A DNA stretch of 64,000 nucleotides from Rhizobacter sp. Root404 (lineage in GTDB: Bacteria; Pseudomonadota; Gammaproteobacteria; Burkholderiales; Burkholderiaceae_C). Positions 50,071 through 59,085 of this stretch are shown piece by piece. The stretch lies in NCBI RefSeq assembly GCF_001425865.1, contig NZ_LMDS01000005.1:1056890-1120889 (forward strand). The letters are read 5' to 3'. The number at the start of each line of letters is the position of its first letter. Position 1 is the first letter of the stretch. Position numbers and translations under genes: made by a program. The notes under the pieces are model-generated. The model ran no database searches, had not been told where the DNA came from, and was given only the letters and a program-made list of their open reading frames with translations.

Positions 50071-51203
50071 TTGACGCTGACCGGTGTGCCCGACGCCGCG
50101 GGCGCGGTCGTCGCGCCGGGATCGACATAGAACTTGACCTTCTGCCCCGGGCTCAGCACGTGCACCCCCGCGGTCACGACGATCTGCCCGGGAGACAGGC
50201 CACCGGTGATCACGGCCTCGTTGCCGTCGGCGCCGGCAAGCTTCACCTCCTGCGACTTGACGGTCATGCTGGCGCGGTCGACCAACCAGACCGCACTGCG
50301 CCCCTGCTCTTCCCGCAGTGCCGACAGCGGCAGCTTGTTGACGCCTGCCACCTGGGGCAGCTCCATCGACACGGTGGCGGTCTGGCCGAGGCGCGCCCCT
50401 GCGGCGGCGGTGCCGATGTCGGCCTTGACGAGGAAGGTGCGGGTGGCCGGATCAGCGGCAGCCGAGATCTCGCGGATGGTCGCCGGCAGTGGCGCGTCGG
50501 TGCCCCAGACCTTGACGGTGAAAGACCCGGGCTGCCCGGCGAGCGCCTTGACGGTCGCGACCTTGTCTTCCGGCACCGAGAAAACCACGTCACGCGGGCC
50601 GTCGTGCGCCAGCCGCAGCACCGGCGTGCCGGCGGACGCGACCATGCCGGGCTCGAGATCGACGCCGGTGATCACGCCGCTGACATCCGCGACCAAGGTG
50701 GCATAGCCCGCCTGGTTGCCCTGCACGTTGGACTGCGCGCGCGCCTGGTCCAGCTGCGCGCTCGCCGTCTTCATCGCCATCTCGCGGCGATCGAGTTCGG
50801 CCGGGCCGATGAAGCCCTTGTCGCTCAGTTCCTTGTAGCGCTTGTAGTCGGCGGCGCTTTGCTCGTAGGAGGCCTGCGCCGCCGCCATGCTGGCGCGGGC
50901 CGCGTCCTGCCCGAGGCGAAGGTCGCGCGCATCGAGTTGCGCCAGCACTTGCCCGACCTTCACGGTGTCGCCGAGGTCGACCAGCCGCTTCACCATCTTG
51001 CCCCCGACCCGGAAGCTCAGGCGCGACTCGGTGCGCGCCTTGACCTCGCCGGCGTAGTCGAAACTGCCGCCGGCGGTCTGCGGCGAGACGGTCAGGGTCC
51101 GAACCGCGCGGATCGGATCGGGCGCGGTCTCGGTGCGGGAGCAGGCGGCGAGCGCTGCGATTGCCGCGACGGCGGCCAGCTTGACGATCAGCGCAGGGCG
51201 CAT
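50067..51203 (-). CDS. RND efflux periplasmic adaptor (membrane fusion lipoprotein)
   Basis: 378 residues. Signal peptide with lipobox (AAIAALAACS), then barrel, lipoyl (FRVGGKMVKRLVDLGDTVKV) and alpha-hairpin domains. Connects the RND pump to an outer-membrane channel; no channel gene is present in the window. First gene of the pair, directly behind a promoter with a TetR-type palindrome. Confidence 0.93.
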   Translation of the reverse strand: MRPALIVKLAAVAAIAALAACSRTETAPDPIRAVRTLTVSPQTAGGSFDYAGEVKARTESRLSFRVGGKMVKRLVDLGDTVKVGQVLAQLDARDLRLGQDAARASMAAAQASYEQSAADYKRYKELSDKGFIGPAELDRREMAMKTASAQLDQARAQSNVQGNQAGYATLVADVSGVITGVDLEPGMVASAGTPVLRLAHDGPRDVVFSVPEDKVATVKALAGQPGSFTVKVWGTDAPLPATIREISAAADPATRTFLVKADIGTAAAGARLGQTATVSMELPQVAGVNKLPLSALREEQGRSAVWLVDRASMTVKSQEVKLAGADGNEAVITGGLSPGQIVVTAGVHVLSPGQKVKFYVDPGATTAPAASGTPVSVK

Positions 51204-51224
51204 GGGATTCCTCGGCTTTAAATG

Positions 51225-51268
51225 ACTGACCGGTCAGTAATATATTCGGCCACCCCGGCCAGTGTCAA
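51225..51268 (-). promoter_or_regulatory. Efflux promoter with TetR-type operator
   Basis: Minus strand: TTGACA (51263-51268), 18-bp spacer, TATATT (51239-51244). The 14-bp perfect palindrome ACTGACCGGTCAGT (51225-51238) abuts the -10. This is the kind of site bound by TetR/AcrR repressors of efflux operons; no such regulator gene is in the window. Confidence 0.8.
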
Positions 51269-51307
51269 ACACTACCGCCCGGCGCGGCCGCCGCCCCGCC
51301 GCACAAC

Positions 51308-52177
51308 GTGGACAATCGTGCCGTGAGCGTCGAACACTACGAGAACTTTCCGGTCGCATCGATCCTGTGCCCGCCCCGCCTGCGGCCGGCGGTCAGTGCG
51401 ATCTACCACTTCGCCCGCACGGCCGACGATATCGCCGACGAGGGCGACGCGCCGGCCGACCAGCGCCTGGCCGAGTTGAGCAGTTACCGTGCCGACCTGG
51501 CCGCCGCCTGCCGGGGCGACGCGCCATCGTCGCGATGGCCGCACGTCTTCGGGCCGCTGCGCGCGGCCCTCGTCGCCCACGCGCTGCCGGGCGATCTGCT
51601 GGCCGATCTGCTGAGCGCGTTCGAGCAGGACGTGGTCAAGACGCGCTACGCCGATCGCGCCGAGCTGCTGGACTACTGCCGGCGTTCGGCCAATCCCGTG
51701 GGCCGGCTGCTGCTGCACCTGTATGGCGTCGACGACGCGCAGGCGCTGCGCCAGTCGGATTCGATCTGCACGGCGCTGCAGCTGGCCAACTTCTGGCAGG
51801 ACCTGGGCGTCGACACCCGCCGTGGACGCATCTACCCGCCCGCCAGCGATTGCGTCCGCCATGGCGTCACGGCGTCCGCGCTGCTCGGGCAGCACGACGC
51901 GCCGAACGTGCGCGCGCTGGTGGCCGATCTCGTCGGCTGGGCGCGCGACCTGATGCATGCCGGCGCACCGCTGGTGCACGCGGTCCCCGGCCGCGCCGGC
52001 TGGGAGCTGCGTCTGGTGGTGCAAGGGGGCCTGCGCATCCTGGAGAAAATCGAGGCGATGGACTTCGCGACGCTGAATGCGCGGCCGACCGTCAAGGCGC
52101 TCGACGCACCCGTGCTGCTGTGGCGCGCGCTGTGGATGCGCGCGCCGCGCGCGCTCGTCGCGAGCCGCTCCGCATGA
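51308..52177 (+). CDS. hpnC: Hydroxysqualene synthase HpnC
   Basis: 289 residues. Second step of the three-enzyme bacterial route from farnesyl diphosphate to squalene. Squalene/phytoene synthase fold with ARTADDIADEG (first Asp-rich motif) and FWQDLGVDTRRGRIY (second). Overlaps hpnD by 4 bp; hpnC-hpnD-hpnE order is standard. Confidence 0.92.
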   Translation: MDNRAVSVEHYENFPVASILCPPRLRPAVSAIYHFARTADDIADEGDAPADQRLAELSSYRADLAAACRGDAPSSRWPHVFGPLRAALVAHALPGDLLADLLSAFEQDVVKTRYADRAELLDYCRRSANPVGRLLLHLYGVDDAQALRQSDSICTALQLANFWQDLGVDTRRGRIYPPASDCVRHGVTASALLGQHDAPNVRALVADLVGWARDLMHAGAPLVHAVPGRAGWELRLVVQGGLRILEKIEAMDFATLNARPTVKALDAPVLLWRALWMRAPRALVASRSA

Positions 52178-53010
52178 CGCCCGAACAGTACGTGCAGGAC
52201 AAGGCGGCCAAGAGCGGCTCGAGCTTCTACTACGCCTTCCTGTTCCTGCCGCCGCCGCGCCGCGCCGCGATCACCGCGTTCTACGCGTTCTGCCGCGAGG
52301 TCGACGACGTGGTCGACGAGGTCAGCGATCCGGGCGTCGCGGCGACCAAGCTCGCCTGGTGGCGCAAGGAGGTGGCGTCCGCGTTCGGCGGTCAGCCGAG
52401 CCACCCGGTCACCAAAGCGTTGATGCCGCACGCGGCCGAGTTCGATATCCGCGCCGAGCACCTGCTCGCGGTGGTCGACGGCTGCCAGATGGACCTCGAG
52501 CAGTCGCGCTACCTCGACTTCCCGGGGCTGGCGCGCTACTGTCATCTGGTCGCCGGCGTGGTCGGTGAGGTGGCCGCGAGCATCTTCGGCCGCACCGACC
52601 CGCACACCACCGACTACGCGCATCGCCTCGGCCTGGCGATGCAGCTGACCAACATCATCCGCGATGTCGGCGACGACGCGCGTCGCGGCCGCATCTACCT
52701 GCCCGTCTCCGAACTGAAGCAGTTCGAGGTCAAGGCGCAGGAAGTCCTGAACCGGGGCTACAGCGATCGCTTCACCGCGCTGATGAAGTTCCAGGCCGAC
52801 CGCGCGCACCGCTTGTACGACGAAGCTTTCGCGCTGCTGCCCGCTGCGGACCGCGCGGCCCAGAAGCCCGGCGTGATGATGGCCAACATCTACCGCACCC
52901 TGTTGCGCGAGATCGAGGCCGGCGGCTTCCAGGTGCTGCACCAGCGCACGTCGCTGACGCCGCTGCGCAAGCTCTGGATTGCGATGCGCACGAACTGGCG
53001 CGGCCGGTGA
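52174..53010 (+). CDS. hpnD: Presqualene diphosphate synthase HpnD
   Basis: 278 residues from the ATG at 52174. Condenses two farnesyl diphosphates. Both Asp-rich motifs are intact (FCREVDDVVDEV and IRDVGDDARRGRIYLP). Overlaps both neighbours by 4 bp, so the three genes are an operon. Confidence 0.93.
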   Translation: MTPEQYVQDKAAKSGSSFYYAFLFLPPPRRAAITAFYAFCREVDDVVDEVSDPGVAATKLAWWRKEVASAFGGQPSHPVTKALMPHAAEFDIRAEHLLAVVDGCQMDLEQSRYLDFPGLARYCHLVAGVVGEVAASIFGRTDPHTTDYAHRLGLAMQLTNIIRDVGDDARRGRIYLPVSELKQFEVKAQEVLNRGYSDRFTALMKFQADRAHRLYDEAFALLPAADRAAQKPGVMMANIYRTLLREIEAGGFQVLHQRTSLTPLRKLWIAMRTNWRGR

Positions 53011-54308
53011 ACCCGCTCGCCGCGCCGCGCCGACCGGGCGCGACCCGGATCGCGGTGGTGGGCGGCGGCTGGGCCGGGCTGGCGGCAGCCGTCGAGGCGA
53101 CGCGCCGCGGCGACCACGTCACGCTGTTCGAGATGGCCCCCCAGCTCGGTGGCCGGGCACGGGATGTCGACCGCGACGGGCAGTTGCTGGACAACGGTCA
53201 GCACATCCTGATTGGCGCGTACGTGCAGACGCTCGCGCTGCTGCGCACGCTCGGCGTCGAGCCGGCCGATGCCTTCGTGCGCACGCCGTTGCGCGTGACC
53301 TACCCGGACGGCATCGGCCTCCAATTGCGCCCGGGTGCGCCGGTGCAGGCGTTCGGTGCGGCGGTGCTGCGCCAGCGCGGCTGGCCGCTGGGCGCGCGCC
53401 TGGCCCTGCTGGTCGCCGCCGCGGGTTGGGCGGTGCGCGGGTTTCGCTGCGATCCTGCGCTGAGCGTCGGCACGCTGACCCGCCGCCTGCCCGCCGCCAT
53501 CCGCGACGACCTGATCGATCCGCTGTGCGTGGCCGCGTTGAACACGCCGGCCGACGAGGCGAGTGCGCGCGTGTTCCTGCGCGTGCTGAAGGACGCGCTC
53601 TTCTCGGGCCCGGGCTCCGCGGACCTGCTGCTGCCGAAGGTCGGCCTCAGCGCGCTGGTGCCCGACCCGGCGCTGCGTTGGCTGGCGCAGGCCGGCGCGA
53701 ATGTGCGCATGACCCATCGCGTCGGATCGTTGGCCGCCGCTGGCGGCGGGTGGTCGATCGATGGCGAGCCGTTCGAACGCGTCGTGCTGGCGACGACGCC
53801 GACGGAAGCGGCGCGGCTGGTCCGCGAGATTGCACCGGCGTGGGCCGCGCGCGCCGCCGCTCTGCACTACGAGCCCATCGTCACCGTCTACCTCCGCGCC
53901 GAGGGTGTGCGCCTGGACGAACCGATGCTGGCGCTCCGCGCGGGCGTCGACGCGCCGGCGCAGTTCGTGTTCGACCGCGGGCAGTTGGGTGGACCGCAAG
54001 GCCTGCTGGCGTTCGTCGTCAGCGGCGCGCAAGCGTGGGTCGATCGCGGCATGGCGGCGACCACCGAGGCCACGCTGCAGCAGGCCCGCGTCGCCCTGCG
54101 CCATCAGCTCGGGAGTGCGCGGCTCGCGGCCGTGCGGACACTGACCGAGAAGCGCGCCACGTTCCGCTGCACGCCGGGCTTGCCTCGCCCGGCGATGCGG
54201 ATCGTGCCCGGGCTGGTGGCGGCCGGCGACCATGTCGACGGGCCGTACCCGGCGACGCTGGAGGGCGCGGTACGCAGCGGCCTGGCCGCAGCGCGTCAGC
54301 CGCGATGA
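53007..54308 (+). CDS. hpnE: Hydroxysqualene dehydroxylase HpnE (FAD-dependent)
   Basis: 433 residues. N-terminal FAD-binding Rossmann motif VVGGGWAGLAAAVEATRRGD with the acidic strand end LFEMAPQLGGRARD; C-terminal GLVAAGDHVDGPYPATLEGA typical of amine-oxidase/desaturase folds. Completes squalene formation for hopanoids or carotenoid-like lipids; squalene-hopene cyclase is not in the window. Confidence 0.92.
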   Translation: MNPLAAPRRPGATRIAVVGGGWAGLAAAVEATRRGDHVTLFEMAPQLGGRARDVDRDGQLLDNGQHILIGAYVQTLALLRTLGVEPADAFVRTPLRVTYPDGIGLQLRPGAPVQAFGAAVLRQRGWPLGARLALLVAAAGWAVRGFRCDPALSVGTLTRRLPAAIRDDLIDPLCVAALNTPADEASARVFLRVLKDALFSGPGSADLLLPKVGLSALVPDPALRWLAQAGANVRMTHRVGSLAAAGGGWSIDGEPFERVVLATTPTEAARLVREIAPAWAARAAALHYEPIVTVYLRAEGVRLDEPMLALRAGVDAPAQFVFDRGQLGGPQGLLAFVVSGAQAWVDRGMAATTEATLQQARVALRHQLGSARLAAVRTLTEKRATFRCTPGLPRPAMRIVPGLVAAGDHVDGPYPATLEGAVRSGLAAARQPR

Positions 54309-55499
54309 TCAGCGCCGCGCGAACGGCGCGGCCAGCGGCTCGCCGATGAACACGCCCTGCTGCGGCCAGGCGACGCTCTTCCAGTACGCCTCGAGCGCGC
54401 TGGCCCCTTGCAGGTACTGCAGCAACAGGACCTGAGGGTTCGGGAACTTGGGCGGGTGGGCACACGGCTCGGAGACGGTGCCGTAGCTGGCGGTTGCACC
54501 CGAAGCGATCCAGTCGAGGATGGACATCTGGCCGGTCTCGCGCTCCAGCTGACCACCGAATGACGTGAGGTGATCGGCCAGGGCCCCCGGCACCCAGCCG
54601 ATCGTGTCGAGCTTGGGCACGCTCACCAGGCCCGTCTCGTAGATCAGCACGCGCTGTGCCTTCTCGATCGCCTCCTTGGCTTCGACATGCACGTCGACCC
54701 CCGGGCGACGCAGCAGGCCCGGCGGCGGGAACAGCGGCGCCCGGGCGCTGCGGGCGCTGTCGCTCGTCTTGACGAAATAGGCATGGACCGGCGGGCTGCC
54801 GCGCAGCCCGAGCGTGCCGTCGGACGCGACCCCGCGTTCGATCATTGCCTTGGCCATCGCCGTGTCGCGCGCCGCCAGCAGCATCGCGGGCCGCAGCTTC
54901 AGATCGGAGTACGGGCGCGCGGTCGCGCTGTTGAAATACGGCGAGCGGGCCGACGGCGCGCACGTGTGGTTGCACAGCGCCGCGTCGAAGCCGAGCGCGA
55001 GCGCGCCGGTGATGGAGTTGCAGGCCACGGCGTAGGGCTGCGTCCAGGCCAGCGCGAGCGCCTGTACGGGCACATCGAAGAACGAATCGATCGCGGCGGC
55101 GAACTGCCTGAATTCGTCCGGTGTCAGCACGCCGCGCACCGGCAGTTGGAGGCGCAGCACCTGCGCGCGCGTCAGGCCCCGCGCCTGGATGTAGAACTCG
55201 CCGACTTCCACCGAATACGGGTCGGCGGTGTTGATCACCAACCCGAGTTCACGGCTCGTGATGCGGCCTGTGATTCGCGGGACGGGCGTCCACCGGTTCG
55301 CGCTTGCGGCGGGCGCCGGCGGCGCGGTGAAGTCGTACTGACGTTTCAGGTAGTCCGTCTCGCGGGTTTGCGCCCCTGCGGCCAGCGTCACCGCGAAGGC
55401 GACGAGCGCGACCGCGGTGCGCAAGATGCCAGGTCCCGGATTACAGCCGACGTTTTCGCCATACAAAAATTTGACGATCTGAGGGAGAATCGAGGTCAT
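54309..55499 (-). CDS. Exported protein of the TIGR03790 type
   Basis: About 396 residues. Signal-like N terminus (LRTAVALVAFAVTLAAGAQ), then RELGLVINTADPYSVEVGEF and GVLTPDEFRQFAAAIDSFF, as I recall for TIGR03790 proteins of unknown function. Ends next to hpnE (convergent) and starts overlapping the divergent IclR gene by two bases; a start further in is possible. Confidence 0.7.
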   Translation of the reverse strand: MTSILPQIVKFLYGENVGCNPGPGILRTAVALVAFAVTLAAGAQTRETDYLKRQYDFTAPPAPAASANRWTPVPRITGRITSRELGLVINTADPYSVEVGEFYIQARGLTRAQVLRLQLPVRGVLTPDEFRQFAAAIDSFFDVPVQALALAWTQPYAVACNSITGALALGFDAALCNHTCAPSARSPYFNSATARPYSDLKLRPAMLLAARDTAMAKAMIERGVASDGTLGLRGSPPVHAYFVKTSDSARSARAPLFPPPGLLRRPGVDVHVEAKEAIEKAQRVLIYETGLVSVPKLDTIGWVPGALADHLTSFGGQLERETGQMSILDWIASGATASYGTVSEPCAHPPKFPNPQVLLLQYLQGASALEAYWKSVAWPQQGVFIGEPLAAPFARR

Positions 55500-56268
55500 G
55501 GTCAAAAGTGAAAGCAAGACGCCGACGATACAGGTGCTGGAGCGCGCTTTCGGGCTGCTCGACGTGCTCGCCAGCTACCCCGATCCGGTGTCGTTGAAAC
55601 AGATCAGCGAACAGACCGGCCTGCACCCGTCGACCGCGCACCGCATCCTGAACGACCTGACGATCGGCCGCTACGTCGATCGCCCCGAGGCCGGCAGTTA
55701 CCGGCTCGGCATGCGTCTGCTGGAACTGGGCAACCTGGTCAAGGCACGGCTCGACGTGCGCGATGCCGCGCTCGGCCCGATGCGGGAACTGCACAAGCTG
55801 ACCCATCAGCCGGTGAACCTGTCGATGCGTCAGGGCGACGAGATCGTCTATATCGAACGCACCTACAGCGAGCGTTCCGGCATGCAGGTCGTGCGTGCGA
55901 TCGGCGGGCGCGCGCCGCTGCACCTGACGTCGGTCGGCAAGCTGTTCCTGGCCCAGGACGACGCGACCCGCGTGCGCGCCTACGCGACGCGCACCGGCCT
56001 GGCCGGACATACCCGCAACAGCATCACCGAGCTCGCGCAGCTCGAACGCGAGCTGGCGCGCGTCAACCGCGTCGGAACGGCGCGGGACGACGAGGAACTG
56101 GAACTCGGCGTGCGCTGCATGGCGGCGAGCATCCTCGACGACCAGGGCAAGCTGGTGGCGGGCCTGTCGATCTCGGCACCAGCCGACCGGCTGGAGGAAA
56201 GCTGGCTGGAGCGCCTGAAGGAAACGGCCGCGCAGATCTCGTCGGCGCTCGGGCACCGCGCGGCGTGA
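55498..56268 (+). CDS. IclR-family transcriptional regulator
   Basis: 256 residues. N-terminal wHTH (VLERAFGLLDVLASYPDPVS, LHPSTAHRILNDLTIGRYVD) and C-terminal effector domain (GGRAPLHLTSVGKLFLA, ELELGVRCMAASILDDQGKL). Effector unknown; divergent to the TIGR03790 gene. Confidence 0.92.
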   Translation: MVKSESKTPTIQVLERAFGLLDVLASYPDPVSLKQISEQTGLHPSTAHRILNDLTIGRYVDRPEAGSYRLGMRLLELGNLVKARLDVRDAALGPMRELHKLTHQPVNLSMRQGDEIVYIERTYSERSGMQVVRAIGGRAPLHLTSVGKLFLAQDDATRVRAYATRTGLAGHTRNSITELAQLERELARVNRVGTARDDEELELGVRCMAASILDDQGKLVAGLSISAPADRLEESWLERLKETAAQISSALGHRAA

Positions 56269-56305
56269 CCCAGGCCCGGCGCGCCTGAAGGCGCACCGCC
56301 CGCCA

Positions 56306-57394
56306 TCAGGAGATGGGCTTGGCGATGGTGGCCGTCTCGATGGCCGCGGCAGGCGCGGCGTGGACGGCATGGGCCGGCAAATCGGCGACCCAGCGGCGAA
56401 CGCGCTCGGCGTCACCGATCCGCGAGTACTTGCCGGCCGAATCCAGGAACACCATGATCAGCTTGCGACCCGCCATGCGCGCCTGCATCACCAGGCAGCG
56501 ACCCGCTTCGGTGATGTAGCCGGTCTTCTGCAGCGCGATGTCCCAGGACGGGCTGCGCACCAGCGCGTTGGTGGTGCGGAATTGCGTCGGGCGGTTGCCG
56601 ACTTCGACCTCGTATTCCGACGAGGTCGAGAACTCGCGAATGATGGGATGCGCCTGCGCCGCCTGCACCAGCGTGGCGAGATCGCGCGCGCTCGATTGGT
56701 TGCGGCTGGACAGGCCCGTGGGTTCGACGTAGCGCGTGTCCTTCATGCCCAGTTCCTGCGCCTTGCGATTCATCGCGGCGACAAACGCCTCCAGGCCTCC
56801 CGGATAAGCGCGTCCGAGGGCGTGCGCAGCGCGGTTCTCCGACGACATCAGCGCGAGATGCAGCATCTCCTCGCGGCTGAGGCTCGTGCCCACGCGCAGG
56901 CGGGAGCGGCTGTTCTTCTCGGTGTCGACGTCGTCGTCGGTGATCGTCAGCGTCTCGTTCAACGGCAGCTTGGCTTCGGTGACGACGAGCGCGGTCATCA
57001 ACTTCGTCAGCGAGGCGATCGGCAGCACCGCGCCCGGGTTCTTGCTGAACAGCACCTCGTTGGTGTCCGAGTCGAGCACCAGCGCGACGCTGGACTTCAG
57101 ATCGAGCGAATCAGCTGTGTTGTGCAACCCGTACATCTGACCGAATGACGGACGGGCGGGCTCCACTCGCATCAGGGTCGAGACGCGCCGGACATTGCCG
57201 GAGCCGACCAGCGTCGCTTGGCGGGCACTCTTGCCGCGCGACTTGACGGCGGCCTTGGGCTTCACGGATGCGACGGCGTGGGTCTTCTTCTTGGCGGTCC
57301 GCTGTGCCGCGTCTGAATGCGTCGGCATCGCGAGCGAAAAAGTCGCGATCAGCGCCCAAATGCCACCCAGAACCAGCTTGTTGATCGATGCCAC
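56306..57394 (-). CDS. pbpG: Penicillin-binding-protein-type D-Ala-D-Ala endopeptidase (PBP7-like)
   Basis: 362 residues, exported (LVLGGIWALIATFSLAMPTH signal). Basic linker rich in Lys/Ala, then the serine peptidase S11 domain with Ser128-x-x-Lys131 (IASLTKLM), Ser185-Glu-Asn187 (SSEN) and Lys290-Thr-Gly (QKTGY). Remodels peptidoglycan cross-links in the periplasm. Confidence 0.9.
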   Translation of the reverse strand: MASINKLVLGGIWALIATFSLAMPTHSDAAQRTAKKKTHAVASVKPKAAVKSRGKSARQATLVGSGNVRRVSTLMRVEPARPSFGQMYGLHNTADSLDLKSSVALVLDSDTNEVLFSKNPGAVLPIASLTKLMTALVVTEAKLPLNETLTITDDDVDTEKNSRSRLRVGTSLSREEMLHLALMSSENRAAHALGRAYPGGLEAFVAAMNRKAQELGMKDTRYVEPTGLSSRNQSSARDLATLVQAAQAHPIIREFSTSSEYEVEVGNRPTQFRTTNALVRSPSWDIALQKTGYITEAGRCLVMQARMAGRKLIMVFLDSAGKYSRIGDAERVRRWVADLPAHAVHAAPAAAIETATIAKPIS

Positions 57395-57433
57395 GGACGT
57401 CCCTTTTCGCTCAGTGCCGGGAGTGTAGGTGAA

Positions 57434-57469
57434 AGAAAAAAAGCGCGCAAGATCAAAAACTTACGCGCT
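57434..57469 (-). terminator. Rho-independent terminator after the 513-aa leuA
   Basis: Minus strand: AGCGCGTAAG / CTTGCGCGCT, ten-base stem, followed by seven T. Confidence 0.85.
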
Positions 57470-57511
57470 CTTCCTCAAGTCCAGACTCGCCGGCCGTCCG
57501 CTGGGCCGTCC

Positions 57512-59053
57512 TCAGCCCTGGGCGGCGACCCGTTCGGTCTTGCTGTGCAGCTTGTTCAACGCCGACAGGTAGGCTTTGGCCGACGCGACGACGATGTCCG
57601 GGTCGGCGCCCACGCCGTTGACGACCCGCCCGCCATGCTGCAGTCGCACCGTGACCTCGCCTTGGGATTCGGTGCTGCCCGAGGTGATGGCGTTGACCGA
57701 GTAGAGCAGCATCTCCGCACCACTTTGGAGCTTCGACTCGATCGCCTTCAGGCTCGCGTCGACCGGGCCGTTGCCGTCGCTTTCGGCATGGTGCTCGATG
57801 TCGCCGGCCGCAAAGGCCACGCTGGCGTGCGGCTTCTCGCCCATCTCTGAGCGCTGTGACAGCGCGAGCAGGCGGTAGTGCTCCTGCTCGGCGGTCACGG
57901 ATTCGTCCATCACCAGCGCGATGATGTCCTCGTCGAAGATGTCGCTCTTGCGGTCGGCCAGTTCCTTGAACCGCACGAAGCCGGCGTTGATCTCGGCTTC
58001 GCTCTCCATCTCGATGCCCAGTTCCTTCAGCCGCTGCTTGAACGCGTTGCGCCCCGAGAGCTTGCCGAGCACGATCTTGTTGGCGGCCCAGCCCACGTCT
58101 TCGGCTCGCATGATCTCGTAGGTGTCGCGGGCCTTGAGCACGCCGTCCTGGTGGATCCCCGACGCGTGCGCGAAGGCGTTGGCGCCGACCACCGCCTTGT
58201 TCGGCTGCACGACGAAGCCCGTCGTCTGCGAAACGAGGCGCGACGCCGGCACGATCTGCGTCGCGTCGATGTTCAGATCCAGCTTGAAGTAGTCGCGGCG
58301 CGTCTTGACCGCCATCACGATCTCCTCGAGCGAACAGTTGCCCGCGCGTTCGCCCAGGCCGTTGATCGTGCACTCGACCTGGCGGCAGCCGCCGATCATC
58401 ACGCCCGCCAGCGAGTTGGCCACGGCCATGCCGAGGTCGTTGTGGCAGTGCACCGACCAGACGGCCTTGTCCGAGTTCGGGATGCGTGTGCGCAGGTCGA
58501 GCAGGAACTGGCCGTACAGCTCGGGGATCGCGTAGCCGACGGTGTCGGGCACGTTGATCGTGGTGGCACCTTCGGCGATTACGGCCTCGAGCACACGACA
58601 CAGGAAGTCCGGGTCCGAGCGGTAGCCGTCCTCGGGCGAGAACTCGACATCGCCGTTCAGGTTGCGCGCGAAGCGGGTCGCGAGTCTCGCCTGCTCGAAC
58701 ACCTGGTCGGGCGTCATGCGCAGCTTCTTCTCCATGTGCAGCGCGCTGGTGGCCAGGAACAGGTGGATGCGGGTCGACGCGCCACCGGCCAGCGCCTCGG
58801 CGGCGCGGGCGATGTCGCGGTCGTTGGCACGCGCGAGCGAGCAGACGGTGCTGTCCTTGATCGCGTGCGCGATGGCCTTCACGCATTCGAAGTCGCCGTT
58901 CGACGAAGCGGCGAAACCGGCCTCGATCACGTCGACCTTCAGACGTTCCAGCTGGCGCGCGATGCGCAGCTTCTCGTCCTTGGTCATCGAGGCGCCGGGC
59001 GATTGCTCGCCGTCGCGCAGCGTGGTGTCGAAAATGATCAGCTTGTCGGCCAT
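57512..59053 (-). CDS. leuA: 2-Isopropylmalate synthase, long bacterial type
   Basis: 513 residues. First committed step of leucine synthesis. DTTLRDGEQSPGASM, the HxH metal site in VHCHNDLGMAVANSLAG, HASGIHQDG and a C-terminal regulatory domain are present. Second IPMS gene in the window, 32 bp after the other on the same strand; homologous enzymes such as citramalate synthase share these motifs, but the full-length match favours LeuA. Confidence 0.88.
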   Translation of the reverse strand: MADKLIIFDTTLRDGEQSPGASMTKDEKLRIARQLERLKVDVIEAGFAASSNGDFECVKAIAHAIKDSTVCSLARANDRDIARAAEALAGGASTRIHLFLATSALHMEKKLRMTPDQVFEQARLATRFARNLNGDVEFSPEDGYRSDPDFLCRVLEAVIAEGATTINVPDTVGYAIPELYGQFLLDLRTRIPNSDKAVWSVHCHNDLGMAVANSLAGVMIGGCRQVECTINGLGERAGNCSLEEIVMAVKTRRDYFKLDLNIDATQIVPASRLVSQTTGFVVQPNKAVVGANAFAHASGIHQDGVLKARDTYEIMRAEDVGWAANKIVLGKLSGRNAFKQRLKELGIEMESEAEINAGFVRFKELADRKSDIFDEDIIALVMDESVTAEQEHYRLLALSQRSEMGEKPHASVAFAAGDIEHHAESDGNGPVDASLKAIESKLQSGAEMLLYSVNAITSGSTESQGEVTVRLQHGGRVVNGVGADPDIVVASAKAYLSALNKLHSKTERVAAQG

Positions 59054-59085
59054 GATGAACTTGCTCCTGTGTTCTTCGGTGGATG